A DNA stretch of 64,000 nucleotides, from positions 943,153 to 1,007,152 of the forward strand of contig NW_013171815.1 of the NCBI RefSeq assembly GCF_000151665.1, read 5' to 3'. Below the pieces are notes generated by a model. It saw nothing but the letters and a program-made list of their open reading frames with translations, was not told the origin of the DNA and made no database searches. This DNA comes from Blastocystis hominis. Its lineage: Eukaryota > Sar > Bigyra > Opalinata > Blastocystidae. Shown here piece after piece: positions 1-9,875 of the stretch. Every line of letters starts with the position of its first letter. The first letter of the stretch is position 1. The translations under genes and the position numbers were made by a program.

Positions 1-2100
1 GTTGTGAGGAGTGTCTTGAGATTGTCAATCAATTCTTAGATAAGATATCATTCATTCATACATTCATTCATTGATTTGATCGTATAATCATTCAAATATC
101 CCATTGCAATTCACATGATTGGTCCACTTTATACAGATTTAACGATATTTCCTTGTCAACAATCCATCATTCATTCTTATGGTACAAAATATACATAATC
201 ACAGTATGGACTCAATTCAAATCGATGTTTGTAGGATTACTCATTCATTCATTTGTTTGTTTGTTTTCATTTCAGTGTTGAATTGCTGAAATCGAATCGA
301 ATCCAACTCCAATATCACAACCAATCACATTCCCATTCATTTCGATTCTCTCTCATTCACTCTTCATTATCATAATCACGTATTACATTCATAATAAATG
401 ACTGATACATATCATTGAATGGATCATGATCTTAAGCAATGAATACTATTTCTTCTTTTCGTTTCTTCTTTCTTTCATCCATTCATGGTACAAACCATCT
501 CCATGCTATGCAATCTTTGTACATTCAACTCATATTCATTCAATAGATTGTGACCAATTACACAAATCATTCCAGTACTATTCTATTCACATATAGCATA
601 CAATCTGTGATAATATCTAGGAATCATTCAGTTCCAACCACTATATACCAATCATTGTGTATTCCAACTAACAATAACGGAATTTACTACAAACTCCAAT
701 CATCCATTCATCGATTCGTTATTCCAGTACTAAGTATCAACAGTATTGTTCCTGCTACTCAGAATTAGTTATTTTATGAAAATGGATTTAACAGAATCAA
801 ACATTGTGTTAAACCAATGAAATGACAGAATCGTGTTTGTCTGGATTTTGTTTGTTTTGAAGCAAAACTATGCATGATCTATGTAATTCGTTTCAGGATG
901 TGATAAAACAGATCCCTGTGAAATATCATCATTTCAGCTATTGTTCGTCATAATTTGTGAAAATGATTTCATTTCCATTGCTACTTCATACATATGTTAT
1001 TTTCTACTATTCTATTACATTCTAGTATTGTTGTTTTCATTCATATTGGCCATTTCTGATTATTCCACACTTATCTATCTTATTTCACAGTATTCTATTC
1101 CATGGAGTATACTAATAAGCCAAAATATACAATCAATCACAAATACACATTATTCTATCTTCCCATACAGAACAATAATAATGATGATAATGATAACAAA
1201 ACATCAACTAATCACAATCAATACTATTGAGAATTACTATTGTGAAGACTCTTGTTTGTTAATACTGCTCATTCCTTCTCTCAGCTTATAACACGAATTA
1301 GCAACATTATTAGTTGTCATATTTAGAATGTGAATTCATTATGGGCTTTGATACAATTCATATCACACAATATGCATCAAAGTGAAACAATACACATTTG
1401 TTGTTATTCTATTGCAGATATTCATTTTCCAAGTATTGATTCAAAGTATCTCGAGACTATATTATACAGATTAGTCATATATCAAAGGAAATACAATAAT
1501 ACTTGTGATAAATGACTGATTCATCCTTCCTATTTCTATTGATGAGTTCATCCATATTTGATACATGTCACATAACAAAAATGATCCTATTTTCACTACA
1601 TTAAAAGCTCTTTCGATCAATAATAATATGATTTATCAACTTGTCTCCATCTTAAACCTCATTAATATGGAACAATAGTAGTAAGAAAATGACACTATTT
1701 GTGTGAAACTTGGTGGCAGTTTTCTTTATATGCTATATTGCACAATGACCACAATTGCGATCCTTTGTCCATTGTTGTAATCGACCAACCGATTCTGAGT
1801 CCTCGACTATCGTTCCTAGGCTGTCTGGTCGACAATCATCGGTCAGGAACCAGGTTTCGCGCTTTCTTACACCAATTCCTTTCTACTATCAACCTAGTGC
1901 TCGTTTCTATTGTTGTGTTTGTTGCTTCAGTTATACTTGGATGCAAGAAAGCAGTAGACCTACCTAGCTAATGTGAATTATTGTTATTTCTCTCGTATTT
2001 ACATGTTTGTTTGCCTATTTGTAATGACCGAAACCCAATATGTGTACATTGTCATCACAATCCATCTATTGTTGTCTATACAAGTCATTAGTGTCTTTGA
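1..2100. other. AT-rich spacer with ATTC-type simple repeats; no supported gene
   Basis: This stretch is AT-rich and full of CATT/ATTC runs (for example about 48-72 and 240-255). The short open frames in it have biased, low-complexity composition, no recognisable domain and no convincing splice-linked exons. A frame at about 1,699-1,971 is slightly less AT-rich but matches nothing I recognise. I see no tRNA, rRNA or terminal inverted repeat that I can support. It may hold the left flank or remains of the Polinton-like element that starts near 2,100. Confidence 0.5.
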
Positions 2101-2112
2101 TAAAGAGAGAAC

Positions 2113-2600
2113 ATGCATTTTTCCATTCTCATACAAGATTCACCTATCAATGGTTCATTCGATTCAATCAATCCTTCCAAGTTCAGAAATCCAATTATCA
2201 CTTCCATGACTGTTCTATCCAAACCCAATCAGGTCATGTTCAATAATGTGGACTCAACCAATGTGGTGACAAACACCAATGGTGAAGAGATAACGATCTC
2301 GCCTGGTTATTATACACTGACTGAAATCATTGCCATTCTGAACACCATGATTAATACTACATTCTCAATTTCCACAATGGATACAAATTATGAGTGTATT
2401 TGGATCCAGTCTCCATACTCTATCGATTTCACGAGGTACATATGATATCGAAACGATCATTGCAATGTTGAATGCGAGTAATGTTCTATTTGAAGTAGTG
2501 TATAGTGAAGAAAATGCATTTCGAGTCTATAACCAGTTTGTGATTCTTCCTCTGACACAACTTGTTCATTCCTTGAATAAAGTGATTCATTTATCGAGGT
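2113..2600 (+). pseudogene. Capsid/penton-like fragment of the Polinton-like element
   Basis: Two overlapping open frames (2,113-2,445 and the start of 2,390-2,767) encode beta-rich, Asn/Thr-rich sequence. Each contains a similar phrase: ISPGYYTLTEIIAILN in the first and SRGTYDIETIIAMLN in the second. Phrases of the form PG-Y-T-L-x-E-I/L are common in minor structural proteins of Polintons and polinton-like viruses, so a capsid-related origin is a reasonable guess. The frames change at about 2,400 and the second runs straight into integrase-like sequence with no stop, which suggests a deletion fused two genes. No complete gene is present. The family assignment is inference from one motif. Confidence 0.35.
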
Positions 2601-3663
2601 ATGTGTGGAGCATAAATGAGATCAAGGAACTACGGAAACGAGCAAAACGAAGAGATGCCACTCGAGTGATCATCAGTGGATTCAAGCGAAACATATACTT
2701 CATCGATCTTATCGATTTCTCTTCCAAACAACACAAATGGATACAGGAAGTATTAGGATCACAATAGAGTACTGGATTCTATAAGAATCGTGGATACAAA
2801 TATGTCCTTGTATGTATTGATGGATATTCGAGATGCCTGATGACTCGGAAACTGAAGGGTAAGAGTGCTACAGAAGTCACTCATGCGATGAAGGATATCA
2901 TTCAAACATATGGTGAATCACCAAAGCATATATGTGCTCGGATCGAGGTACCGAGTTCACCAATGCCATCTTTCGTACCAACATCTTGAACAAGTATGAC
3001 ATCACCATGTATCACATGGATTCAGCGAATAAGGCAGTACTAGCTGAACGAGCAATTCGAGATATCAAGGAACACATCATGGTTCCATTCAATCAATCGA
3101 AAGGTGTATGGTTCGATTTGATCGATGGTGCAGTTCGTCGACACAATGCAAGGAAGAACAGAGACACAGGATATACACCAAATGACATTTGGAACAACAA
3201 CATCTTGTACACGGAGAAAATAGAACCATCCAACATGACGGCAAAGGACACAACACCTCAATTCGATGTTGGTGATTATGTTGGAGTGACACGAAGACCT
3301 CGCATTCTGGAAAAGCGATCATTGACGAGCAAATGGTCTCAGGACTTGGTTGAAGTTGTTGACATTGACGATCGATTCATGCCATTGATGTACGAAGTGA
3401 AGAATGTGGAAAGCGATAGCACACAGAAGTGTTATGATTGGGAACTGCTGGCAAGCAAATGCAAACCACAACCAGCACCGCCCATCACTCGATCCAAGAG
3501 TCGAAAGGAACCCAATGCATTGAGAGAGGCAGCAAGATCACATCGACCCATTACAAGCACCCAAAAGAAGCAGAAGGGGAAGCAGGGACCTGTCCCAAGT
3601 AGGGGACGACAAAGTCGTCACGGGGAAGCTACGCTTCCCCTAGGTGTTCGAAAACAATCGTGA
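2600..3663 (+). pseudogene. Polinton-type retroviral-like integrase, broken
   Basis: This would join element DNA into the host genome by DDE transposase chemistry. The three catalytic acidic positions can be read: Asp in YFIDLIDF (about 2,697-2,720), Asp in CSDRGTEF (about 2,935-2,958) and Glu in VLAERAIRDIKE (about 3,040-3,075). Downstream is a C-terminal beta region (FDVGDYVGVTRRP) and a basic Ser/Arg/Lys tail, as in Polinton integrases. The gene is broken twice. A TAG at 2,765-2,767 interrupts the frame just after the first Asp, and the frame shifts at about 2,930 before the second Asp. The 3' end (stop TGA 3,661-3,663) runs through the hairpin pair at 3,605-3,640. No N-terminal zinc-binding domain was recognised. 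Confidence 0.8.
3585..3640. terminator. Hairpin cluster between convergent element genes
   Basis: Three perfect inverted repeats lie in a row. The first has arms GGGAC/GTCCC with a 2-nt loop (3,585-3,596). The second has arms GACGAC/GTCGTC with an AAA loop (3,605-3,619). The third has arms GGGGAAGC/GCTTCCCC with a TAC loop (3,622-3,640). They sit where the rightward integrase and the leftward 184-residue gene converge; the TAG stop of the leftward gene (3,629-3,631) falls at the loop of the third hairpin. Palindromic hairpins mark mRNA 3' ends in mimivirus-type viruses and their virophages, so a 3'-end signal is the likely role. Confidence 0.7.
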
Positions 3664-4183
3664 TGCTCTTCACACCACCGAGAAGCATGATAGGAAGATT
3701 CGAATACGTACGAAGGACAGGAGAGGTACCAACATTTACAACAGCATAACCAGTATGAGATACAAGACTATTCAGTGTATCGATGTACGGTCTGTCTAGG
3801 ATAGGCGTATTGTCAACCGTGACTAGCACTCGATAACCCTTTTCAACCACCGATTTGATTGAGTCGCAATCGTTGAACACGTCATCGGGAAGGTACGTTA
3901 TGACAGTCGTGGTCACCAGGTATGATCCGGACGGCATAGGTGGCATACCATCACCACCCCACTCGCCATTGAATGATTCGGTAGTTTCTGGTGTGTACTC
4001 GAAGACAAATGCTTCGTTCACTTTCACGATGCATGAAGATCTGCCCCACGAATACTGAGGAACACCATCCACTGTTTCTCGAATTAGCACATGATGACCG
4101 TCCTTCTCTGGCATGTTGATGAGCATGTTATCGAGCTTCTTGAACGTGTAATTGTTTCCATTGCTGCTGAAGATGTACGACAT
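3629..4183 (-). CDS. Unknown 184-residue protein of the Polinton-like element
   Basis: This is an intact frame with an ATG at 4,183 and a TAG at 3,629-3,631. The protein is rich in Val, Thr and aromatic residues and looks mostly beta-stranded. It has no signal peptide, membrane segment or zinc site that I can see, and I do not recognise the family. A structural (virion) protein would fit its place in the element, but that is a guess. It follows another leftward gene (about 4,207-4,760), from which it is separated by a hairpin pair at 4,211-4,252. It is the only gene of the element, apart from the small adaptor protein, without an obvious internal break. Confidence 0.55.
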   Translation of the reverse strand: MSYIFSSNGNNYTFKKLDNMLINMPEKDGHHVLIRETVDGVPQYSWGRSSCIVKVNEAFVFEYTPETTESFNGEWGGDGMPPMPSGSYLVTTTVITYLPDDVFNDCDSIKSVVEKGYRVLVTVDNTPILDRPYIDTLNSLVSHTGYAVVNVGTSPVLRTYSNLPIMLLGGVKSITIVFEHLGEA

Positions 4184-4206
4184 TTACTTATTTACTTTGG
4201 TTGACT

Positions 4207-4760
4207 TCATGGCGAAACGAAGTTTCGCCGGGAGGAAGCATCGCTTCCTCCCATTCGTTCGTATGGTTTGACGTACACACCCTTCAGACACGCGCCATTA
4301 TCGATGAACAGATCGGACAACTCGGGAGGCACTTCATCATCTGCCACCTTGTAGACTACGCGAACATAGTAGTTGGGAGAAGAAGTAAACAGCACGATTC
4401 TCGGTCTCGACAGACACGATGTATGGAGGAGGATTCGTATTCGTCAACCTTCCAAAGACATTCAAAGGCACACCGAGCAGACCATTGCTAGCCAAATGAG
4501 GCAATAGATACTCTTATTCATCCTCAGACAACCATGGTGGACAATTATCATCCAGTGTCGTTTCAATGCAATCATAGTCGTGCAATATTAAACCACAGTT
4601 CACATTCGATTGCGGGGTGCGAACACTGAAGCCGAATAGACGCTCACAATTGATCGGATACTTGGTATGGATGATGATATCGGCAAGTTCGATATTCTCG
4701 TCCTCACAGGTGCGAACCAGGGATGACTATGTGTTGTTCTCTGTTTTCTTGTACTTCATT
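4207..4760 (-). pseudogene. Broken small gene of the Polinton-like element
   Basis: Reading leftward from an ATG at 4,758-4,760, the frame meets a stop after ten codons (about 4,730). It then stays open with plausible protein (for example LVRTCEDENIELADIIIHT), meets a TAA at about 4,530, and continues in the same frame to about 4,390. There the sense shifts to the frame of the open stretch 4,395-4,207, which contains YYVRVVYKVADDEVPPE. So at least two stops and one frameshift interrupt one ancestral gene. The family is unknown. Its 3' end runs into the hairpin pair at 4,211-4,252. Confidence 0.5.
4211..4252. terminator. Tandem hairpin pair at end of leftward element gene
   Basis: Two perfect inverted repeats abut with no spacer. 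One has arms GGCGAAAC/GTTTCGCC with a GAA loop (4,211-4,229). The other has arms GGGAGGAAGC/GCTTCCTCCC with an ATC loop (4,230-4,252). They lie between the end of the broken leftward gene and the ATG of the next leftward gene at 4,183, where a 3'-end signal is expected. Confidence 0.7.
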
Positions 4761-4779
4761 TAGGAAGGGGATAACGAGG

Positions 4780-4811
4780 ATTAAAAGGGAAATATATATA
4801 TATAAATATAA
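4780..4811 (+). promoter_or_regulatory. TATA-rich start context of small element gene
   Basis: A TA-alternating tract at about 4,791-4,810 ends in AAATATAA directly before the putative start codon at 4,812. The polymerase gene has the matching context TAATATAA directly before its ATG at 5,360. The shared AATATAA next to the start suggests a promoter or leader element used by the element's genes. Confidence 0.4.
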
Positions 4812-5237
4812 GTGGACAGACCTACTCACACATTGAACCCCAACACAGGACGAGAAATTCAAATCAACGGAGTTCGCTTCTGGAACCTTCTCAAGCATGG
4901 ATTCAAGTACGACGAGAAATTGAATCGCTTGTACGACAAACCATTGCCGGAGGGTACGACGAAGTACGTTCCCAAGTCGAGAATGTTATCACCCACCAAT
5001 AAACGTATTATCATTGGTGGCACAGCATTCAATGAGTTGATCCGAGACAATAACAGACGCATGAAAGGACATTGGGTGAAAATGACCAAAGAACAAGCCA
5101 AGGCGTACGACAAGGATCCGAATATTGACATGATGTTTGCCGATAGTGACAGTGACGACGACTCGTCGTCCAGTGAGTACGTCGATATCGATGAATTCGA
5201 GTACGACGAAGATGGCCATGCCATTTTCTTATTCTAG
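4812..5237 (+). CDS. Small protein with NPxTGRxI adaptor motif (Polinton-like element)
   Basis: The 141-residue frame starts with GTG at 4,812, with TAA just upstream, so no in-frame ATG exists at the expected place. The N-terminus reads LNPNTGREIQINGVRFWNLL and a second weaker copy follows (LSPTNKRIIIGGTAFNELI). This is the core of the short adaptor motif that recurs in large DNA viruses (the 2-cysteine adaptor type, here without the cysteines). The same motif opens the neighbouring polymerase. The C-terminal third is acidic (Asp/Ser/Glu). The stop TAG (5,235-5,237) abuts a hairpin pair. The role is unknown; a docking or tethering role is inferred from the shared motif. The GTG may be a mutated ATG. 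Confidence 0.6.
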   Translation: MDRPTHTLNPNTGREIQINGVRFWNLLKHGFKYDEKLNRLYDKPLPEGTTKYVPKSRMLSPTNKRIIIGGTAFNELIRDNNRRMKGHWVKMTKEQAKAYDKDPNIDMMFADSDSDDDSSSSEYVDIDEFEYDEDGHAIFLF

Positions 5238-5275
5238 GGATGCCGAAGGCATCCCGGGGCAACGTACGTTGCCCC
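5237..5275. terminator. Tandem hairpin pair between adaptor gene and polymerase
   Basis: The first hairpin has arms GGGATGCC/GGCATCCC with a GAA loop (5,237-5,255). The second is a perfect 20-bp palindrome with arms GGGGCAACGT/ACGTTGCCCC (5,256-5,275). They start at the last base of the stop codon of the upstream gene and precede the start of the polymerase gene by 85 bp, so they fit an mRNA 3'-end signal. Confidence 0.7.
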
Positions 5276-5359
5276 TCTTCTAGACTGGAAATTCCCTAAC
5301 TATTCCCAAGTCATACCTTTTCACTTTGGGTACTTAAAAACTCTGTGACCCTAATATAA

Positions 5360-8300
5360 ATGAGTTCACATCGCGACGAATATACTATCAACCCTGAAAC
5401 CGGAAAACAAATCAAGATCGGTGGACCAACCTGGAAGCGATTGGCTGCCAAGTATTACATGATCGATGGGAAGTTCACCGATCAGACCATTCCTGACTCG
5501 AGAGCCTATCTCTCGAGGAAGGTGTTTGGAGTAAATATACCCGATGAATATATCGCCTTTTTCGCACCCTCAAAACGTGGGTTGCGTAAACGTGAAGTTG
5601 AGAAACACTATGATGACAGTGATAGTATCCCTGAACCTCCGAAACGCGCGTCACGCAAACGAGTGAGTGACCCTGCAGGAGAGCGTATGTATATCTATGT
5701 GGGAAGCAAGGTTTGGAACGAGCGGTACCTCGAGTACGAGTGGAACGGACATGAGTTCGGTCAGAAGCGACAACGTCACCTACCCGGTTACCTGAACACC
5801 GTGGAGAAGAGACGTGAAATGAGACGCAATAAGGCATTCGAACGATTCGATCGCAAGGTCTCACAGGGACGCTTGAGTGATATGATCGACTCGTCACTCG
5901 GGTATGCACTCACATACTATCACACCGTGGAAGGAGACATGTACAAGGAATGGGAACATGAGAAAAATACGAAGAAATACTTTCATCTCAATAACGATGA
6001 TGACAAGAGACTGTTGGTTCGACTACCGGATGCAAAGAGCGATGAGGAAGTGGAACCAATTAACCTCGTATTCGATGAAAGCGGTGAGTTCAATGAAATC
6101 CTGAAGAAGTTTATCATGACTGGTATGCGCGAGTACAACCAGTGCTTCGTCACCATCATGGCATACAATCTCATGTGGACACATGACGGAGATCCCAAGA
6201 TTTTCAACCTCACCGATGATCGATTGAGACACCTCCGCATCGTTCGCCGAGATCGTATTGACGAATGGATCGAGGACTACCTCAGATGGTACAAAAACTC
6301 CGTGGAAGAACAAGAAACCGAAGGAAGTGGTTTTTATCTACCATGGATGGATCGGATTCCATGTCGAAATGTTCCCTCTTCGCACATTCATTGGATACCA
6401 GTATCATACACCTGCTGTCATTGGACGCATGGCATACAATCCCAATATCAATGACAACAAGTGCCTGCAGAGGTGTCTCATCCTAGCGAGTGAAGGCGGA
6501 CACAAAATCATTGCAAATCGGAAGATAGGTGATGCAACCGTATACAACAAGTGGTGGAAACAACCTGATAAGTACAAGGTGTTCGGAGTGACAATTCACG
6601 AGGTGGAGGAGGCAATGGGCATTCGCGACAATGCACCCTTCAATGCGAGTGAAGAGAAATTCGCCTTATTGGAAGCATTGTTGAAAGTATTACTCAATGT
6701 CTTCGAAGTCACACTTTTACCTGGATACACCGATAAGACGAAGGAGCAATTCGATTTATTCACATGCGATCTAGTGTACAAAGGTAAGGAGAAATCACGT
6801 TCCCCTCTATCCCTCTGCATCTTGAACAACCTGAATCAACCTGAGGATACTCCCAAGCACTTCTTGTACATCAAGGACTTGAGCGATTTCAAACATCGTA
6901 TCTTTCGTCAGAGTGATGTGAAGAATAGACATCTCGCAAGAAACGTGAAATGCAGATTCTGTGACGACTTCTTCGGATCTCGCAAAGCCGTTCATGCTCA
7001 CGAAGTACAAGCACATCGTGAACTCGTCGATGAGAGCGATCAGTACGAGTTGTCGAACGAGGAGACTCGGTTACGATTCACCAACCAGAGATACGAAATG
7101 CCAGCACCGGTCGTCGTGTACGCTGACTTCGAGTCAGCCATTGATGACAAGAACAGACACAAGCCGATCATGTTATCATGTCTAACCGAGTCACGCATTC
7201 CAGCCATTGATACTCAGCTGAGAATCTTCCATACACAACACGAGAGCGAAGAAGAGCTTCGTCCTTTCATGGAGTATCTCGTGCAATTGCAAGGGAGTGT
7301 GAAAACATATCTATTCAATGAATTGCCATTGGAGAGCACATCGAAGGCCGAGAAGGACTTTCGTGCAACAACCGTGTGTCCCTTCTGCCACAAGAAACTG
7401 GAGAACGACAAGGTTAGACATCACGCACATGTGACAGGTGTATACACCACAGGAAAGGGAGAAGTACGCCACTTCGAAGCCGGACAGTACATCTGCACCT
7501 GTTGTACCAAGTGTAACCTACAACTCTCATTCAACAAGAAGAACTATCGTTTGCCGGTTTACTTCCACAATGGGTCTCACTACGATTTCACATTCATCAT
7601 GAAGCTTATCGCGACGATGCCTGGCGGGAATCTCGAAGTCATTCCAACCACTGAGGACAAGGAAATGCAGATTGAGTACAACGGCATTCAATTCAAGGAC
7701 TCGTCGAAGCTCATCAGCAGTCCACTGCGTTCCATTGTGGCACAGACACTTGGAGGGAACTTGGACCTCTATGTGCACACCAAACAACAACTATGCAAGT
7801 ACTGCGAGTCTCGAGGTAAGCAATGGAGTGACGAATACATCGATTTGTTGACACGGAAAGAACCCATGTTCTACAGTCTCATCAAGTCGTACGAGACGAT
7901 GAACAATACAGTCATTCCTTCTCGTGAGCAATGCATTGATGATATGAAGGGAGAGATGATGCCTCAAGACGAATATGATCACATGGTGAAGCTGTGGAAG
8001 ACCTTCGATATCAAGATATGGGGTGAATACTACGAATTGTACAATGTACTCGATGTGACTCTCATGGTTGATGCATTCGAGCATTTCCGAAACACCACAC
8101 TGAATGCATTCGGTGTTGATCCAATGCATTACATCACAGCACCGCAAATGGCCTATTCGCTCTTCTTGAAGGTGACAATGGAGGGCGATCATAGTGAGAG
8201 TAGCCTCATCACCCTCGCAAGGAAATGGGCTCAGTACATCATGCGCATTAACGCAAACGAGGGACTCGCCGAGAAACAACTCGTAAATGTGTTCATGAAC

Positions 8301-9875
8301 CGCATGGGCGAGTTCTATGAGAGCAAGGGCATTCGATTGATGGAGACAAATGATATCGATGACTTCATGCGATTGTTGAAGAACCTGCGAGGAGGTATCA
8401 CTCAGATCGTGAAACGACATGCCAAGGTTGACATTGACAACAAGGAGCAAACAACGTCGTCCCAAGGCATCTACTACCTGGACGCCAACAACCTGTACGG
8501 TGGAGCCATGCATCGCATGATGCCTTATGAGTTGGTGGGTGTACCCGAGCGACGAGAAGTGATGGAGAAGATCAATCGTGACCCGAATGGATGGGTTCAA
8601 TCACTCAAGACGTTCGGCAAGTATGGATTCTTCGTCGAGTGTGACATCGAGGCACCAGTGGAGCTGCACGACAAGTTCAATGATCTGTCATTCTTCCCCG
8701 TACAGAAGGCAGGTATGTACTCTGATGGAATCAAGAAGTACGCTGAGAAGAACGACATTGTGGACAAAGTGAAAGAGGTGAATACACCGAAGCTCATCTG
8801 CGATCTTGTACCTCGTCAAAAGTATCTCGTGCATTACTCACTGTTGCAACTGGGCATTCAACAGGGATATCGTGTCACGCACATTCACCATCTCATTCGA
8901 TTCAAGCAGGTACCATTTATCTTCGAGTACGTGAACATGCTGAGTGAGAAACGAGCGAAGTCCAAGACCACTGTGGAGAAGAACCTGTACAAGCTGTTGG
9001 CAAACTCCACCTATGGCAAATTCGTGGAGACTGGATTGAAATGGATGAAAGTGAAGTTCGCTAACACATAGAATGAACGTGAAGCCATCATTCAGAAGCA
9101 TGGGTACGATATGATCGCCGGGACAACCATGTATTCCGAGAATCTCATCGGCATCAAGCTGTATACACTGGTGCGCAGGGTGGAGAAGCCATTCTTCATC
9201 GGGTTTGCCATTCTCGACATGTCCAAGCACATCATCTATGATTTCTACTACAACGTGCTCAAGACGACATTTGATAACGTGGAGCTGTTGGGACAGGACA
9301 CGAACTCACTCATCGTGCAACTGCACGATCGCGCTAACATCGTTCACAAGATGTGTGATATGTACAAATCGTTCGACTTCTCGGAATTGGATAACACGAG
9401 CTACTTCTATGGAGAACTCGTGAAGTATTACGAGCATGAGGTGGACAAGAGCAAGTTCCCTTCATTGGAATCGTTCCTCAACTTCAACAAGAAGTTGCCT
9501 GGTCCTATCTTCAAGGACGAGCACAACGGACATCGCATCACGGAGTTCGTGGGATTGAGACCGAAGATGTACTGTCTGGTTGATGAGAAGCATGTGATAC
9601 ACAACGCAGCAAAGGGAGTTCCTCGCAATGTGGTGATCGATGGTGAGAGGATGAGCGTGAAGAACATCGACTTGTACAAGCGTGTCCTTGAGGCAGAGAA
9701 GAAGAAAGATGCAGTGATCGAAGGCAGCTTCAAACGCATCAACAACCAGGCCTTCGATATCAGCACGAAGGAGCAGACCAAGACCCTTATGACGTGCACG
9801 GATAACAAGCGATGGATCTTGGACGACAACGTGCACACACTTGCGTTTGGACATTACCGATTGAAGGACATGTAA
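5360..9875 (+). pseudogene. Protein-primed family B DNA polymerase of Polinton type, inactivated
   Basis: This would have replicated the element. The N-terminus carries the adaptor phrase NPETGKQIKIGGPTWKRL. Further on come a C2H2 finger (CRFCDDFF...HEVQAH, about 6,950-7,015), exonuclease motifs (YADFESAIDD; FHNGSHYDFTFI; YNVLDVTLM), a Cys/His-rich segment (CPFCHKKLE...HHAHVTG), polymerase motif A (YYLDANNLYGG, about 8,472) and motif B (KLLANSTYGKF, about 8,991). There are three lesions. The frame shifts between about 6,300 and 6,365. A TAG at 9,069-9,071 cuts off the C-terminal quarter. Motif C at about 9,296 reads QDTNS, where the family has an Asp in place of the Asn. The joined length would be about 1,500 residues. 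The last frame ends with TAA at 9,873-9,875, with no hairpin pair after it. Confidence 0.9.

Larger units (their letters stand above)
2100..9875. mobile_element. Decayed Polinton/Maverick-like DNA element
   Basis: The block carries the two hallmark genes of Polintons: a retroviral-type DDE integrase (about 2,600-3,663) and a protein-primed family B DNA polymerase (5,360-9,875). Small genes lie between them on both strands. No introns are needed, unlike all neighbouring host genes, and no host TGTTTGTT poly(A) motif was seen. Gene ends instead carry tandem pairs of short-loop hairpins. Integrase, polymerase and one small gene all contain stops or frameshifts, so the copy is dead. I did not see an unmistakable major capsid protein, packaging ATPase or maturation protease, so the element is also incomplete. 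The borders are approximate because no terminal inverted repeats or target duplication could be fixed by eye. Confidence 0.85.

Noticed and set aside
48-72. ATTC repeats at the left edge as a telomere or CRISPR-like array
   Set aside because: Units are short, imperfect and tetranucleotide, with no spacers; they are ordinary microsatellites that also occur at 54,363-54,545.
941-1291. Hydrophobic 116-residue frame
   Set aside because: Extremely AT-rich with Ile/Tyr/Ser bias, as expected from random AT-rich DNA; no supporting features.
1780-1850. TCGACCA/TGGTCGA inverted repeat as an element terminal repeat
   Set aside because: Only 7 bp, imperfectly nested, and no partner found on the right side of the Polinton-like element.
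1699-1971. 90-residue open frame in the left spacer, overlapping a second frame
   Set aside because: No recognisable domain, no start context or splice support, and two overlapping frames give equally poor proteins.
9060-9320. Programmed stop readthrough or an alternative genetic code in the polymerase
   Set aside because: The same gene also has a frameshift and a lost catalytic Asp, and TAG ends other genes here; decay is simpler.
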